64,000 nt of DNA. Origin: Neoscytalidium dimidiatum. Lineage: Eukaryota > Ascomycota > Dothideomycetes > Botryosphaeriales > Botryosphaeriaceae. Shown in pieces: positions 36,489 through 47,928 of the stretch. Position numbers and translations under genes: made by a program. Within the stretch, counting starts at the first letter, position 1. Every line of letters starts with the position of its first letter. The stretch lies in assembly GCA_037367355.1 (NCBI GenBank), contig CM074695.1, positions 4,340,001-4,404,000 of the forward strand, given 5' to 3'. The notes below the pieces were generated by a model, which was not told where the DNA came from, searched no databases, and worked only from the letters and a program-made list of their open reading frames with translations.

Positions 36489-39400
36489 ATGGAGCGCCAA
36501 CGCAAGCGTACGCCCTCACACCGCACCTACGTACCGTGAACCGGCGGCTGACCAGCTAGCAGGCGAGCTCCGGGAGCTCAACACCAAGGCCTGGGCGGGC
36601 GAGAAAGGTGCGTCAACCGCCCTGCGCGCCACCCCAAACCCACGTATATTCCTGCACGCTTCGTAAGGCCGGCGCTGACACGAAAGGCATTTTCGCCGCC
36701 GGGTTCCCCCCACAGATGTCTTTCCCGTCCAGGGCTCGCTCGACTCGTCGATGAAGAAGAACACGGCGTTCATCAAGCGGCTGCGCACGGCGATGACGGG
36801 CGCGTCCAAGGACACGTTCGTGGCCGAGGTGCGCTCGCTGTCGCTGCACAAGTACCTGTCGGAGATCATCTCGGCCTGCTACGAGGGCCTGACCAAGCTC
36901 AAGACGCCCGGCGACATCGCCACCGGCGTCGAGGTCGTCAGCGCCCTGCACCAGCGCTTCGGCCCCGCCGAGTTCACGGGCTACATCGGATGGCACATCG
37001 GGAGGGGCCTCGCCACCCCGGACAGGTCGCACCTGAAGGCCCTGCCGCAGGACGTGCGCGAGCGCGAGGAGAAGGAGCGCCTCGCGCGCCAGCGGGTCCT
37101 GCTGCGCGTCGCGACGGAGCTGTGGCTCGTGGGCGTGCTGCGCAGCCTGGACGACGCCGTGCGCCCGGAGGAGGCGGCGAAGAACAAGGAGAACCTGAAG
37201 GCTGGGGACGGCCTGCCGAAGAGCAAGGCCGGCGCCAACGGCGCACGTGCGGACAATGCGGACGCGGAGCCTTTCCCGCTGGAGGTGCTGAAGGACATGC
37301 TGGGTCACGATCGGGAGCATATCAACTTGCCGCTGGTGGTCATCTTCGTCAAGAGCTTTTCGTGGGATATCCTCGGCACTAAGCTGGCGTCTTCGGAGGG
37401 CAGGAAGACCGTCAATGAGGATGGGGCGACCAGCGGCGCGGGCGGTAAGCCGGACGAGCAGGGGGAGGAGAACGAGGACGAGTCCGAGGACCCGCCGATT
37501 ACGTCGCCGGAACTGCGCCAGCGCTTCAAGAACATCCTGAACCGATACTTCGAGGACGTGAAGGCGCATCTTGTCCGGGACCAGGAGAAGCTTGTCAGCC
37601 AGGGTCGCCGCAATGCCGAGGCCTACGTCAAATCTGGTGAGGTGTTCGAGGATCGCCAGGCAAACTACGAGAAGCAGGTCAAGGCTCAGGAGAAACTGCT
37701 GGCGAACGCTCAGATTTTGGCGGACGCCGTTGGCGCGGAGATGCCGGACTTGAAGGAGAAGGACACTTCTACAAATGCAGGTGATGGAAGCATTGGACTT
37801 GTCAAGACTGGCGAATATTTGCGTGGGCAAGGCGAGGGCCCGGGAATCTGGGAGGATGAGGAAGAACGCCGTTTCTATGAGAATCTCGTCGACCTGAAGG
37901 ATCGTGTTCCTGGGATTCTGCTGGAAGATGGCAAGAAGAAGAAGGGCGATGGAGACGACCAAGTTGGTAAGCGGGCGGATTCCGAGATTAAAGAGAAGGA
38001 GGATACCGAAAAGTCTGCCGACGGAAAGCCTTCTGAGAACGACGACCAGTCAACGGCCATTGCCAACAAGTCTGTTGGGGCCCAAGTCGACGCATTGCTG
38101 GCCCGGTTTACGGAATTTGTGAGCAAGGATCAAGTGGATGACGCGGCTATCGAGTTCTGCTTCCTCAACTCCAAGGCATCCCGGAACCGCCTTATCAAAG
38201 CCATATCGGAGGTTCCAAAGGGTCGTACGGATCTCCTTCCTCTTTACGCCAGACTTGTTGCCACCCTCGGAAAGTACATGCCCGATGTCACGCAAGGTAT
38301 CGTTGCCTACCTGGACGAGGAATTCCGCAGCCTTCAGCGCCGCAAGCAGAAAGATTTCTTGGGCCAGGTCCGCATGATAAATATTCGATACCTTGCAGAG
38401 CTCACCAAGTTTGGTGCAGTTCCGGAGCACGTCATCTTCCACTGCCTCAAGGTCAGCTTGGATGACTTTTCCCGCATGAACATTGAGATCATCTGCAATT
38501 TGCTGGAGAATTGTGGAAGGTACCTTCTGCGGAACCCGGAAACCTCACCACGCATGGCTTCGTTCCTGGAGACCTTGCAGCGCAAGAAGACCGCAACCCA
38601 TCTTGGCCAGCAAGAGCGTATGCTGATCGAAAACGCTATGTACTATGTCAACCCTCCAGAACGAGCGGCCATCGAACAAAAGGAGAGGACGCCGTTAGAG
38701 CTCTTCCTCGGGAAACTGATCTATCTTGATCTGACCAAGAGGAATCTTGACAAGGTTGTCAAGCAGATCCGCAAGTTGCACTGGGAAGAAGAGGAGGTTG
38801 TTACGATGCTGCATAAGATCTTCACGAAGCCTGGAAAGATCAAGTATAGTAACATCCATCTCCTCGCGGTCATTCTGGGGTCCTTGAACAGGCATCACCA
38901 GGACTTCTGCATTTCGGTCATTGATGATCTTCTTGAGAACATCACGTTCGGTTTGGAATTGAACGACTTCAAGTTCAATCAGCGTCGCCTTGCCGAGGTG
39001 AAGTACCTTGGTGAGCTTTACATCTACCGGATGGTGGACTCGCCAGTCATTTTCGACACCCTGTACAAGATCGTGACTTTTGGACACGAGGGCGGCACGC
39101 CTAAGCCCGGCGTCATCAATCCATTGGACCCACCGGACGACTTTTTCCGCATCCGCCTCGTCTGCAACCTTCTTGAGACGTGTGGCATGTATTACGACAA
39201 GGGTCAGGCGAAGAAGAAGCTCGACTTCTTCCTTACCTTTTTCCAGGTAGGAATTTTCCAGAAGTTTCGAGATCTCGCGCTGATTTAGACAGTACTACAT
39301 CCAAACCAAGGATCAGATGCCCATGGACGTCGAGTTCATGGTGCAGGATGCCTACGCGCTGACGCGGCCGCAGTGGAAGCTTGCCACCAACCTTGAAGAG

Positions 39401-40628
39401 GCAGGAAACACATTTGCTGAGGCTGTTAAGGCGAACTACCAGTTGCAAGCATCAGGACGCGGCGCGGATCAAGAGGAGCAGGATGATGACTCTGGTGCTG
39501 AAGATGGCGACGATGCTGACGGCGGCGATGATGACGAGCTGCAAGCTCGCGAAAGGAACGACGCCTCTTCGGGAGAAGATGCTGATGTCTGTGCTGCCCT
39601 GCCGACGTTTTTAACTCTTTCACTGCTAACGTACGGGCAGACTCCTGGAGATGAGGACCAGGACTCGAGCGACTCGGAATCTGAAGATGAAGAGGAGCAT
39701 ATCGTCGTGACGCGCCCTGAGGATGAGAGGGACCCTGAAGCTGATGCAGAGTTTGATCGCGAGCTTGCCAAGATGATGGCTGAAAGTCTAGATTCTCGCA
39801 AATTTGAGCGCAAACCGATGTTCGATGTGCCGCTTCCCATGAAGCGCACTCGCGAAGCGACGGCTACGTCCGATGATAACATTGAGCAGCAGCAGCAGCA
39901 GCAGCAGGAACAGCAGCAGAATACGCCGGCACCTACAATGAAGTTTGCGCTGTTGAGCAGGAAGGGCAACAAGCAACAGGTTTGGCGTTTCGCAGCACTT
40001 TTTGGATAATGAACTGGGCTGATGAGATTTTTCTTCCAATTTGCAGACGAAGTCGATCGACCTGCCGGCCGACTCGACCTTCGCAGTCGCTATGCGCACA
40101 CAGCAGGAGGCCGAGCGCGCCGAGCAGCAGCGCATCAAGAATCTCGTCTTGAACTACGATCTCAGGGACGAGAACGACTCAGATGGTGAATCCGACCTTA
40201 TCCTGACACCCAACTTCAATAAACAACAATCACTGCCCCATCAGCGATCAGGCGGCGGCCGGCGGAACAATCAGCTTTCGCAAAACAACGGCAGCAAAGA
40301 ACGCCTTGCTCCTACCAACATCTCCAGTCACACCAACTTTCAGCAAGACAAGAACGAGACTGTTAACGCTTTGTTTGATCATCGAACAGGTGGCCTCGAG
40401 AAGCAGCACAACCCCTACAACGTCCAGCGCATCGACAAAGCGAGCAACAATCGAAGTACGCAGCGCGCGAGGAAGTTACAATTGAGCGACGTCGACTGGT
40501 ATGATAACACCAAATCTACACCCAGCACTTCACAGAGCAGTGGAGGAGGCGCCCGCGGAGCCGGCAGGGGACGTGGCAAGCCCGGTGGCTTCCGCAGGAA
40601 CGGGCAGCCGAGGAAGACGAGAGGTTGA
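36489..40628 (+). CDS. UPF2: Nonsense-mediated mRNA decay factor Upf2/Nmd2
   Basis: Upf2 bridges Upf1 and Upf3 in nonsense-mediated decay and stimulates the Upf1 helicase in the cytoplasm. Six exons are inferred: 36489-36507, 36563-36607, 36716-39246, 39293-39586, 39641-39979 and 40047-40628, total 1,269 residues. The first two tiny exons encode MERQRKRELRELNTKAW, a typical Upf2 start, and lead into LDSSMKKNTAFIKRLR of MIF4G-1. MIF4G-2 and -3 follow (for example PLYARLVATLGKYMPDV, and RNLDKVVKQIRKLHW through NRHHQDFCISVIDDLLE). After the third comes a strongly acidic linker (about 915-1010), a Gln-rich tract near 1047, and the Upf1-binding segment (SIDLPADSTFAVAMRTQQEAE, RIKNLVLNYDLRDEND). 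The tail is Arg/Gly-rich. The 46-bp intron at 39247-39292 is short; the 54-bp one at 39587-39640 is in frame without stops but has a perfect CTAAC branch motif. Confidence 0.9.
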
Positions 40629-43600
40629 TGAAGACAACACGGACGACAAATTTTCAGATCGGCAGAATAACATCGGCTAACTCTACGGGCACGGTCGTGC
40701 TCTCGGCTGCAGGACTTGATCCTTCTTTTGTTGCTTTATCAATCGTCCAATCCACCTTCGAGAACCAATTATCGAGCGATACTCGATGGCATCAATTTTA
40801 CCCTTTCGAGAGGGGAAGCAAGAGATGTACTCGTGGGGCTGCTATTGTAAGTGTACGCTGAAAGCAGGGCAGACTGAGAAACGAAAATCCGAAAGTACGC
40901 AGGGGACGCGTGGAGGGGTAAACCTATGCGGGTGAATTGCTTCAACCCGACTGGGAGGGACGGCGACGGAAAGAAGCATTCTATCGAAGAGTGTTGAGCG
41001 AAACTCTTCTTTCTCTACCCCTCCCTTGCTCCATCTCTCTATCTCTCTTAACTCGGGCCGCTGCCGCTCCCGTGCCGTCCTCCCCGGTGTACGTGTTCGG
41101 AGATGGATGCGGGACTTTTCTTCGGTCCGCTTCGGGCGGGATCGAGAGGGGGCTTTTTCGCCGTGTCTAGCCGGATTTGTGTTTGGAGAGGGAAAGAAGG
41201 GCCGGATTACGGGGTGGGAAGAGAAAGAAGGATGGGTGGGCTTTTTTGTTCTTTGTTTTTTTTTTTTTTCCTTCAGCTCGGGCTTCGATGCGGTGTGGTA
41301 GTTGGTATTTTCAGCTCCCTTTTTTTTTTTTTTTGATATTCATTCTTTTAATTGTGGACCTTGGTGGACTTTCGAGACCATCGAGTATCACTCATCGTCA
41401 TTCAATATTATCCTTCCCTTTTGCTACACGTGTTTTGATTATTCGGCTTGCTGTCCGAGTTCATGTTGCCATTTTTTTTTTTTTTTTTTAAAATGATGCT
41501 GTTGTTCTGTGCATGGCACGCCTTGCCTCTCTGCTTTCGGAGTGTCTTGCCCTGACGGTCACACCGTTCCGCCATCGCCGCGCGCCTTTCATCCGTTTCG
41601 CGGTCGGAATGATGATGCCGACGTTATCCTTTTTTTTTTTTTTTCGTGTCCCTGCCGATTGTAAGGTTAACCCGGGTTGAGGCAGGGATTTTTTGGGGGA
41701 GGGGGAGGGAAGTGCGGCCACCAAAATAGAGTTCGGTACCTGAAGGCGGGATCTTCACTTATATGCCGGTCAGGTCCCCCCACCGCCCCTCCTCGCACAC
41801 CCTCCCTTGTTTCTATATTATTCGCTCTCTTTTTTGCGTGCTTGTACTTGCTTATTCTTGGTCCACGGATTCGGGCCGCAAATTCTTTTTTTTTTTCTAT
41901 CTCCCATGGGGTCTAGCTGACGTGGGCAAGGGACTGGAGATGGTTTAAGCTTTCTTTATCTTGTGCCTTTTATTTTTTTTTCTCCCTCTTTCGCTGTCGC
42001 CCTTTCGCCCGTTGCCTATTTCGTGCGGTCTGTGAGGCATGGGGCCGCTTCTCGGTGAGGCAAGGCGAGATGGGCAGGGAAGTTTAATTTTTGAAGCAAA
42101 GGTGGAGGCTGGTGGGGCGTCGTCATTTACTCGGGGTCCTTGCGGATCGGGGACTTTCGCTCAGAGAAAGGTCGAAGGGGAGGGGGGGAGAGGGCTCGTG
42201 ACGCCACGACATGTTTGTCTTGTTGTAGGCGTTGGGAGGGAGCGGTGGGATGAGGAAGCAGGCTGATACAGCGCGTGAGGAGCATTCGACCAGCGAAGGA
42301 GAAGCGACGGCACTTTCTCTGCGGCCTGTTTAGTAATGGCCATGCGTGCTTCCTTTTATTTTTATTTAATTACTTTGGTTAAATGAAGACAGAGGACTGA
42401 GATGACGGTCCAATGTTGCCTGCCTGCCAACTGCCGTGAGGAACTGGCGCGATACAGGGGCCCTCTTTTTAAGCTTGCGCAGTCGTGTTAGTACGCAGCG
42501 GCGGGCTGGGCCGGGGAAGCTTGTCGCGGATGAGAGGAGGTTGCGGCGGCTCCCCGTGTGGGCGGCTAATGTACGTACGTGCGTGCTGACGAAGGGCGGA
42601 GATCGATCGGCTGTGGCCGAGCTGGGCGGATCCAGGGATGCCGGACTGGGGTAATGTCGGTGCCTGATGTGGAGAGGTGACTTATTCGATATGCTTCTAG
42701 CCTCGACCATTTTTGAATTGACACTTTCGCAGTTTGAATCATCTCGCTCCATGATTGCTCTATTGGTTGTATTTCTCTGGCTACGATAAGTACGAGGATG
42801 GATGAGCACATTCAGGAACTCTTGGTCTCGATTGGTGCAGTGCGGGTTTTCGCTGATGGAGGCTGAGGATCGCGGGTAGACGCGCAGGGATATCGTGTTG
42901 CTTCTGATTGGCTCTCACGAAGGATGTGCAGTGGGAAGAAAATACTGTTGTGAGCTGGTACTTTGAATTATTCCGCCTGTGTTGGCTGCAAACAACACAT
43001 AATTTGTGGGGCCTTCTGGTAGAGAACGGACGGCGGCGGGGTAACTACAGAGAACGGCCGCGCATGAAGAAAGGTCCAGGCGAAGGCGGAGACTAGTGCA
43101 GTCATTTCCCAAGAAGCTGCCGAGACTTGAGGTTGTCAGCCTAGCTAAAAAGCCCAGTGCAAAGGCACGTGAAGTAGTCATTTCCGAGAATCTCGCAACA
43201 TATCTTGGCGAACGGGAGAAGCTTCTCGCATCCTTCATTGGGGAGCAATTGAAAGTGTGAACTGCCAGACTTCTGCTAGGGGCTTGGTGGACGGCTGCGC
43301 TGGTCATGAAGCTCTCAAAGCGCTCATTACTGCAATGTGAAACAGACTGTGATGGCGGCTCAATCGGGATGCCATAGCATATCCAACCGTTGTTGATTCA
43401 GATGATGTAGAAGTGAGTAGTAATCAAACATTAGCGATCATTCCAAGATTTCTGATTTGATGCTCGTGCCGTCGGCGGGCTGGGCATCCCGAGGCGGCCG
43501 GAATGTCTGATGAGACTCGAGTCGAGTCACCCGCTGGACCGCATCTAGACTTCTGAACCCCTGTAAACGAAGTGACTCCCTCGCTGCTTGTTGTCCAGAG

Positions 43601-46027
43601 GCACATTCGGTATGTTTGCTCAACCCTTTCGTCCGCGCAGATGGCCTCGCGATCGTGTGCATATGAAGGTAGAAATTTGGCGGTACTGGTAAGCTTGTCG
43701 GCTGCTTGTCGGCGTAATATAGGAGAGGTGTTATAGATACCTTACTCTTGCTGTAGCTATGATGTGTGGGTTGTTACGTAGTTGCCTGGGACAGCGTGGA
43801 GCTTATCAGAGGTCGCTGGGTAAGGTGTCGGTGTATTTGATTGGTTCAATTGAATCCGGTGTGGAGAGTTCGGAGGCTGCGAAAAGTCACTCTCTTCCGT
43901 CGGGCGTATCACATGCTCCTGTCGATCCCTTAGTCTTTGTGATTTCTCAAGCTCGGATTTAATCAATGCTTGCACTGACGGATGGAATATGTACAGCCTC
44001 GATTGTCGGCATACATGTTGTTGTTAGCCTCGGCGTGGGCATCGATGGGCAGAGTTTCCCAATACGGAGGTGATGGACATGTCTGAGACAGCTGCATCTC
44101 GCGCAGAGCCGCCTGGAAGAGGACATGGTTTCAAATGCCGTTGGCCAGTGCGGGGGCGTTCGGCGTCTGAAGAATATGCTAAAACAAGGGATGTAGCTCC
44201 GAAGGGTGAGGCGCAGGAGGTTGCACGGGCAAGTAGATTTGGACGCCGACACAGAGCGCTCCTGCATGTCAAAGACCGACAGCAATTCGTGTCGTCTTAA
44301 CTTTGGCTGCTCGCGCTTCGTGTTGCGAATGTGCTGGATGCGTGCAGGGGTATCTACATAGTACGGAGGTAGCGGAAAATAGTAGGAGGCCACGTAGCTC
44401 AAGTGTAGATCATCTGCGTGTGATATATGTAGAGAATGCGGAGGATATGGGAAACCGGTCAAAGCTGCGACGAGCCTCAAGGGCAACACGACGGTTGCCG
44501 AAAACGGTAATTGCTGCTTGAGTCGTTGGCGCCCCAACTCGGAGCCTCAATGGGAGAGTGGTCTCGGGGTGAATCGCTCGTCTCGCGCATCAAAACAGCC
44601 GCATGGTGAAAGGAGAGCTTTGAGTTTCGTCTCGATCGCCACTCCGGATGAGCGAGACCGGCGAATCGAATCCATAGCGCTGGGACCGGTCTCGCGCCGC
44701 CCGTCAGAGAACGGGAAAGGAAAGAAGAATACTTCATGGCGGGGTGCCAAGAAGTGCGAATGGGAGGAGACACAGAGGATGCCGAAGCAGCTGCAGACGA
44801 CGGAAAGAGTTTGGTGGGGGATCAGCGACACGTGATGGAGGGAAGTGCGGATCGAGGGGCTGTGAGTGGCGGGAAGCTTGGATGATTAAGCAGCGCCCGG
44901 CCCTTCTCCACAACTCCCGTTGCGAGGCGCGTGCGGTCTGTTTTGGGCTGTGCCCCATCCTTCAGCCGGGGTCCCAGCGCCTAGGGTGAAAGGAAGGTTG
45001 GGGTTTCTGGGGGCTTGACAACGCCCGAGGCGTACACGGGATGCTTGTACGTACATACGTACTATCTCCTACCGACGGCAGCTCTCGGCACACCCGCACG
45101 GTTATGCAGGGCTGCCCGCGCTTCGGTCACCGCCGCATCTGACGCTGCAGCCAGGGTCGGCTGCGCTATCCGAACGGTCTTGCCGCGGAGGGGGTCAATG
45201 GGGAGCCGAGCGCGCGAGTGAGTGCTCGCTCATGGGCGGCAGGCTGCTGCTCCTGCTCAGCTGGCGTCTCGAATTTCTGTCAAGTGGGTTGCCTTTGTTC
45301 GCCTGTCGTCCACTGGTCTGTGGGCAGGGCCGCTGTTTCAAAGGCTTTTCTGCCCTGGGTTAGGATCTGCACCGGGCGGCGCCCTACAGCTCAAGACTTC
45401 TTCTCGGTTAACGGTCAGTGTGGCTTCCAGCGGTCTCGGATGGCCTGGATTGACTCATTGCGTATCACGTAGCTGAAAATCCAGGGAGCTGCTCTACATT
45501 GCCGACGACTGCCGAAGATCGACGGTGCTTGTGGAAGAATTAGGTGTGGCGGAGTTTGAGGGCGAGGGTTTTTGTTCACTTCCTGGGTTTAGATGCATCC
45601 AAGGGACGAGGGGGTCAGGCTCCTGCACGGATGAAGCGGCTGGAGAGGCTTATCCGCGGCCACGGTCTGATGCAGCATGTGCTCCGTCCAGCTGCGCTGT
45701 TGGAAGTTGTTTTGCTGCTTGGTAGTTATGCCAGTCCGGGTCATATGTGTTCGTGCGTGCGACACGTCGATCGATTTAGAGGAGCGGAAACCTTATCGTT
45801 GCACTGTTCGGCTATGGTTCACTCACACTGCTTCGGCAGTCTTTCTACAGAGAGGCACAGCCGCGCTGGTAGATGCCTCTATGCCATATCTCGTCGAGAG
45901 CCGCTTTCCCGGCCCAGTTCAGATGTTCCACTTCTTAAATTTTCCCTCCCCCTCCCCAACCCAATCCTCGCCCCCACCCCTTTCCGGCCGTGTGCCTTCG
46001 TAAAGAGGTCGCATTGACGCTGACACG
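40629..46027. other. Gene-poor region between UPF2 and the F-box-like pair
   Basis: This 5.4-kb stretch has no convincing gene. 40.6-42.4 kb is T-rich on the + strand with several long T tracts (T18 at 41472-41489, others near 41250, 41320 and 41632). 42.4-46.0 kb has near-even composition. Open frames at 42915-43307 (-), 43959-44537 (-, 192 codons) and 45544-46017 (+) lack recognisable domains. Two short + strand stretches, 42908-43096 and 43096-43258, translate into sequence that looks coding-like and might be a gene remnant, but this is weak. Confidence 0.45.
41472..41489. repeat. T18 homopolymer tract
   Basis: Eighteen T residues are followed by AAAA; no coding context. Confidence 0.9.
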
Positions 46028-47197
46028 ATGGGTCCGTCCCTACTGGATTTGTCTCGAGAATTGCGGGATCTCATATGGGACTTCTGCCTCACTCTCCCAG
46101 AACACCCCCCTTGTCCGCCCTCCGGCACGCCCAACGACAATCCGGAGTGGGACGAGCGGTATTTCTTCATGACCAATGAGGACGAGCGGATGATTGGCTG
46201 GCCGAAGCGTACTCTGCACATTTCGAGCATTCCACTGCTACAGACGAATCGCCAGATCAACGCCGAAATCCACGAGACGATAACCCGCCTCTACTCGCAA
46301 CGACGGATGAGCTGCGAAATTCAGGTAACTGTCTACCGGGAGAAGTACCTGCTGTTAGATTGGCTGTGCCTGCCAGTGAACGCTCTGCACTACGACAGCT
46401 GGACTGTCCAACTACGCCAGATAGGACCGCCCACGTGGCACGTCGACGACGAGACGGGCGAGCCAGATCAGTCGATATTCGAGACTTTCCACCCGGACCG
46501 GTATCCTCGCGTGCTGTGGTGCTACTTTTCCATCCACCAGCGCTTCCTGGAGCGCGGGCCGGGCTTCAGAGGTCACCCCGAATTCCACATCACGCAGGCC
46601 CCGCCGCGAACGCGCAGCGTGCGCCGATTGATCCTCAACAGCGAAGTCCCCCCTCCCGCAGCGGGCGAGCTCCTCCGCAACATCGCGGCCCGCAGGCGCC
46701 CGATCCGCAAACCCAAAACGCTCGAAGACTGGAGAAAATTCTACAACGGGGGCCGCATCGAGCCAGGCCAGTTCGTGGAGCAGTTACGATTCTTGATCCA
46801 TGAGTGGCTTTTCAGCAACAAGCTTCAGGCACAGGCTCGACCGGCGTTCGAGAGCCTCCAGAACATCGAGATACGGGTGAGCGGGAAGCTGCTCCCAGGC
46901 GCCGACTGGGAACTCAGCACGCTTACAGGCACTGCACACAAATCGCCACCAGGACAGAGAGGCGCCGTTTTCGAACGCAACATCAAGCTGCCCATCGACA
47001 AAATATACGGAAGCCTGGTGGATCCGGAGATAGTGAGAAAGAGAGAGGAGAAGGAGAAAGCGCAAGAGACGGAGCGGGAGAGTCGAAAAAGAAAGCAGGA
47101 GTCCTTTCTTGGAGGAAAAGCTGCGATACCTGAGCGTGTAGGGGGCACGGCAAAGCTTGCGTGGGAGGTCAGAGCTGCTAGGAGGATCAGAAGGTGA
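46028..47197 (+). CDS. F-box-like fungal protein, paralogue 1
   Basis: This is an intronless gene of 389 residues. The N-terminus LLDLSRELRDLIWDFCL resembles the short helical F-box-like motif (LPxELRxxIW) that opens many lineage-expanded ascomycete proteins (2EXR/DUF7730-type). It continues with LLQTNRQINAEIHETITRLY, YREKYLLLDWLCLPVNALHYD and WTVQLRQIG. The C-terminal ~60 residues are rich in Lys, Arg and Glu and probably form a charged helix. The function of this family is not established; a role as ubiquitin-ligase adaptor would be a guess from the motif only. The gene 0.7 kb downstream shares the same block order, so the two are a tandem duplicate pair. The start ATG immediately precedes the conserved motif. 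Confidence 0.75.
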   Translation: MGPSLLDLSRELRDLIWDFCLTLPEHPPCPPSGTPNDNPEWDERYFFMTNEDERMIGWPKRTLHISSIPLLQTNRQINAEIHETITRLYSQRRMSCEIQVTVYREKYLLLDWLCLPVNALHYDSWTVQLRQIGPPTWHVDDETGEPDQSIFETFHPDRYPRVLWCYFSIHQRFLERGPGFRGHPEFHITQAPPRTRSVRRLILNSEVPPPAAGELLRNIAARRRPIRKPKTLEDWRKFYNGGRIEPGQFVEQLRFLIHEWLFSNKLQAQARPAFESLQNIEIRVSGKLLPGADWELSTLTGTAHKSPPGQRGAVFERNIKLPIDKIYGSLVDPEIVRKREEKEKAQETERESRKRKQESFLGGKAAIPERVGGTAKLAWEVRAARRIRR

Positions 47198-47928
47198 TGC
47201 AATTCTCACGAGATACGATGCGCACCAGATTGGACAGCTTCGCAAGCTTTGGAGGGGCAGAGTGCATGCGGATCAGCACCCCACTTGCTATTCACGGGCG
47301 TCTTGGCGCGAAGGGTCTGGAACGGATGGGGGCGATACGGGTGGCGAAGCTGGTGGAAGGGAGGGAAGGTGGAGGGGTTTCAGGGCGGGTCTTGAGCAGA
47401 TTGGCTCTGGGAAGCAGCAGCCGAAGGAAAGCTTAGGTGCCGAAAGTCAAATGCGAGACGGCAGTACCAAGCTTCTGAGAGCGGCCAGGAAGTGGTTACG
47501 CGGGAGCGGAAAACGTCTGCAGTCTTTGCAAGGGCTTGGCCCGATGCTGGCAGTGCCACTCAAGTGCCGGCGATCGATGCCACATCGAGATCGAAATGAG
47601 AGAGCAAACTTCTGGCAAACTTTCGGATCCACCCAAGGCGATGGTGGTAGGCAGACGTCTCCGACGGCAGCGGTAATGAAATACGCGATATACATAGTAC
47701 GGGGAGTGGAGAGAGTGCACGTGCTCGACCAGGTGGATAACTACTTCCTGTCCACGCCCGCTGCGCTTGCCCTACCCGACGATGCTGCCTTCCCCTCCGG
47801 CCCTCCTGCACTCCACCTTCCGCTGTCTGTCAGCCTCCTCACCGCCCGCGCAAACATGACCTCATCCAGTCATCCGCCAGCATCCATGGCTCTCGACAAC
47901 TCCAGGCCAAGACTCCGGGGTCACCGTC
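47198..47928. other. Spacer between the two F-box-like paralogues
   Basis: About 0.73 kb. A 263-codon frame (47157-47948, +) runs across the whole spacer, overlapping the end of paralogue 1 and the start of paralogue 2 out of frame. Its translation has no domain I recognise and I treat it as fortuitous. The last ~180 bp are C-rich and probably the leader of paralogue 2. Confidence 0.45.

Noticed and set aside
36613..37962. 449-codon open frame on the minus strand
   Set aside because: It lies antisense to UPF2 exons 2-3; the Leu/Arg/His/Asp-rich translation is the shadow of GC3-rich coding sequence.
43959..44537. 192-codon minus-strand frame
   Set aside because: Long for its base composition, but the translation shows no domain and no flanking splice structure; kept only as unassigned.
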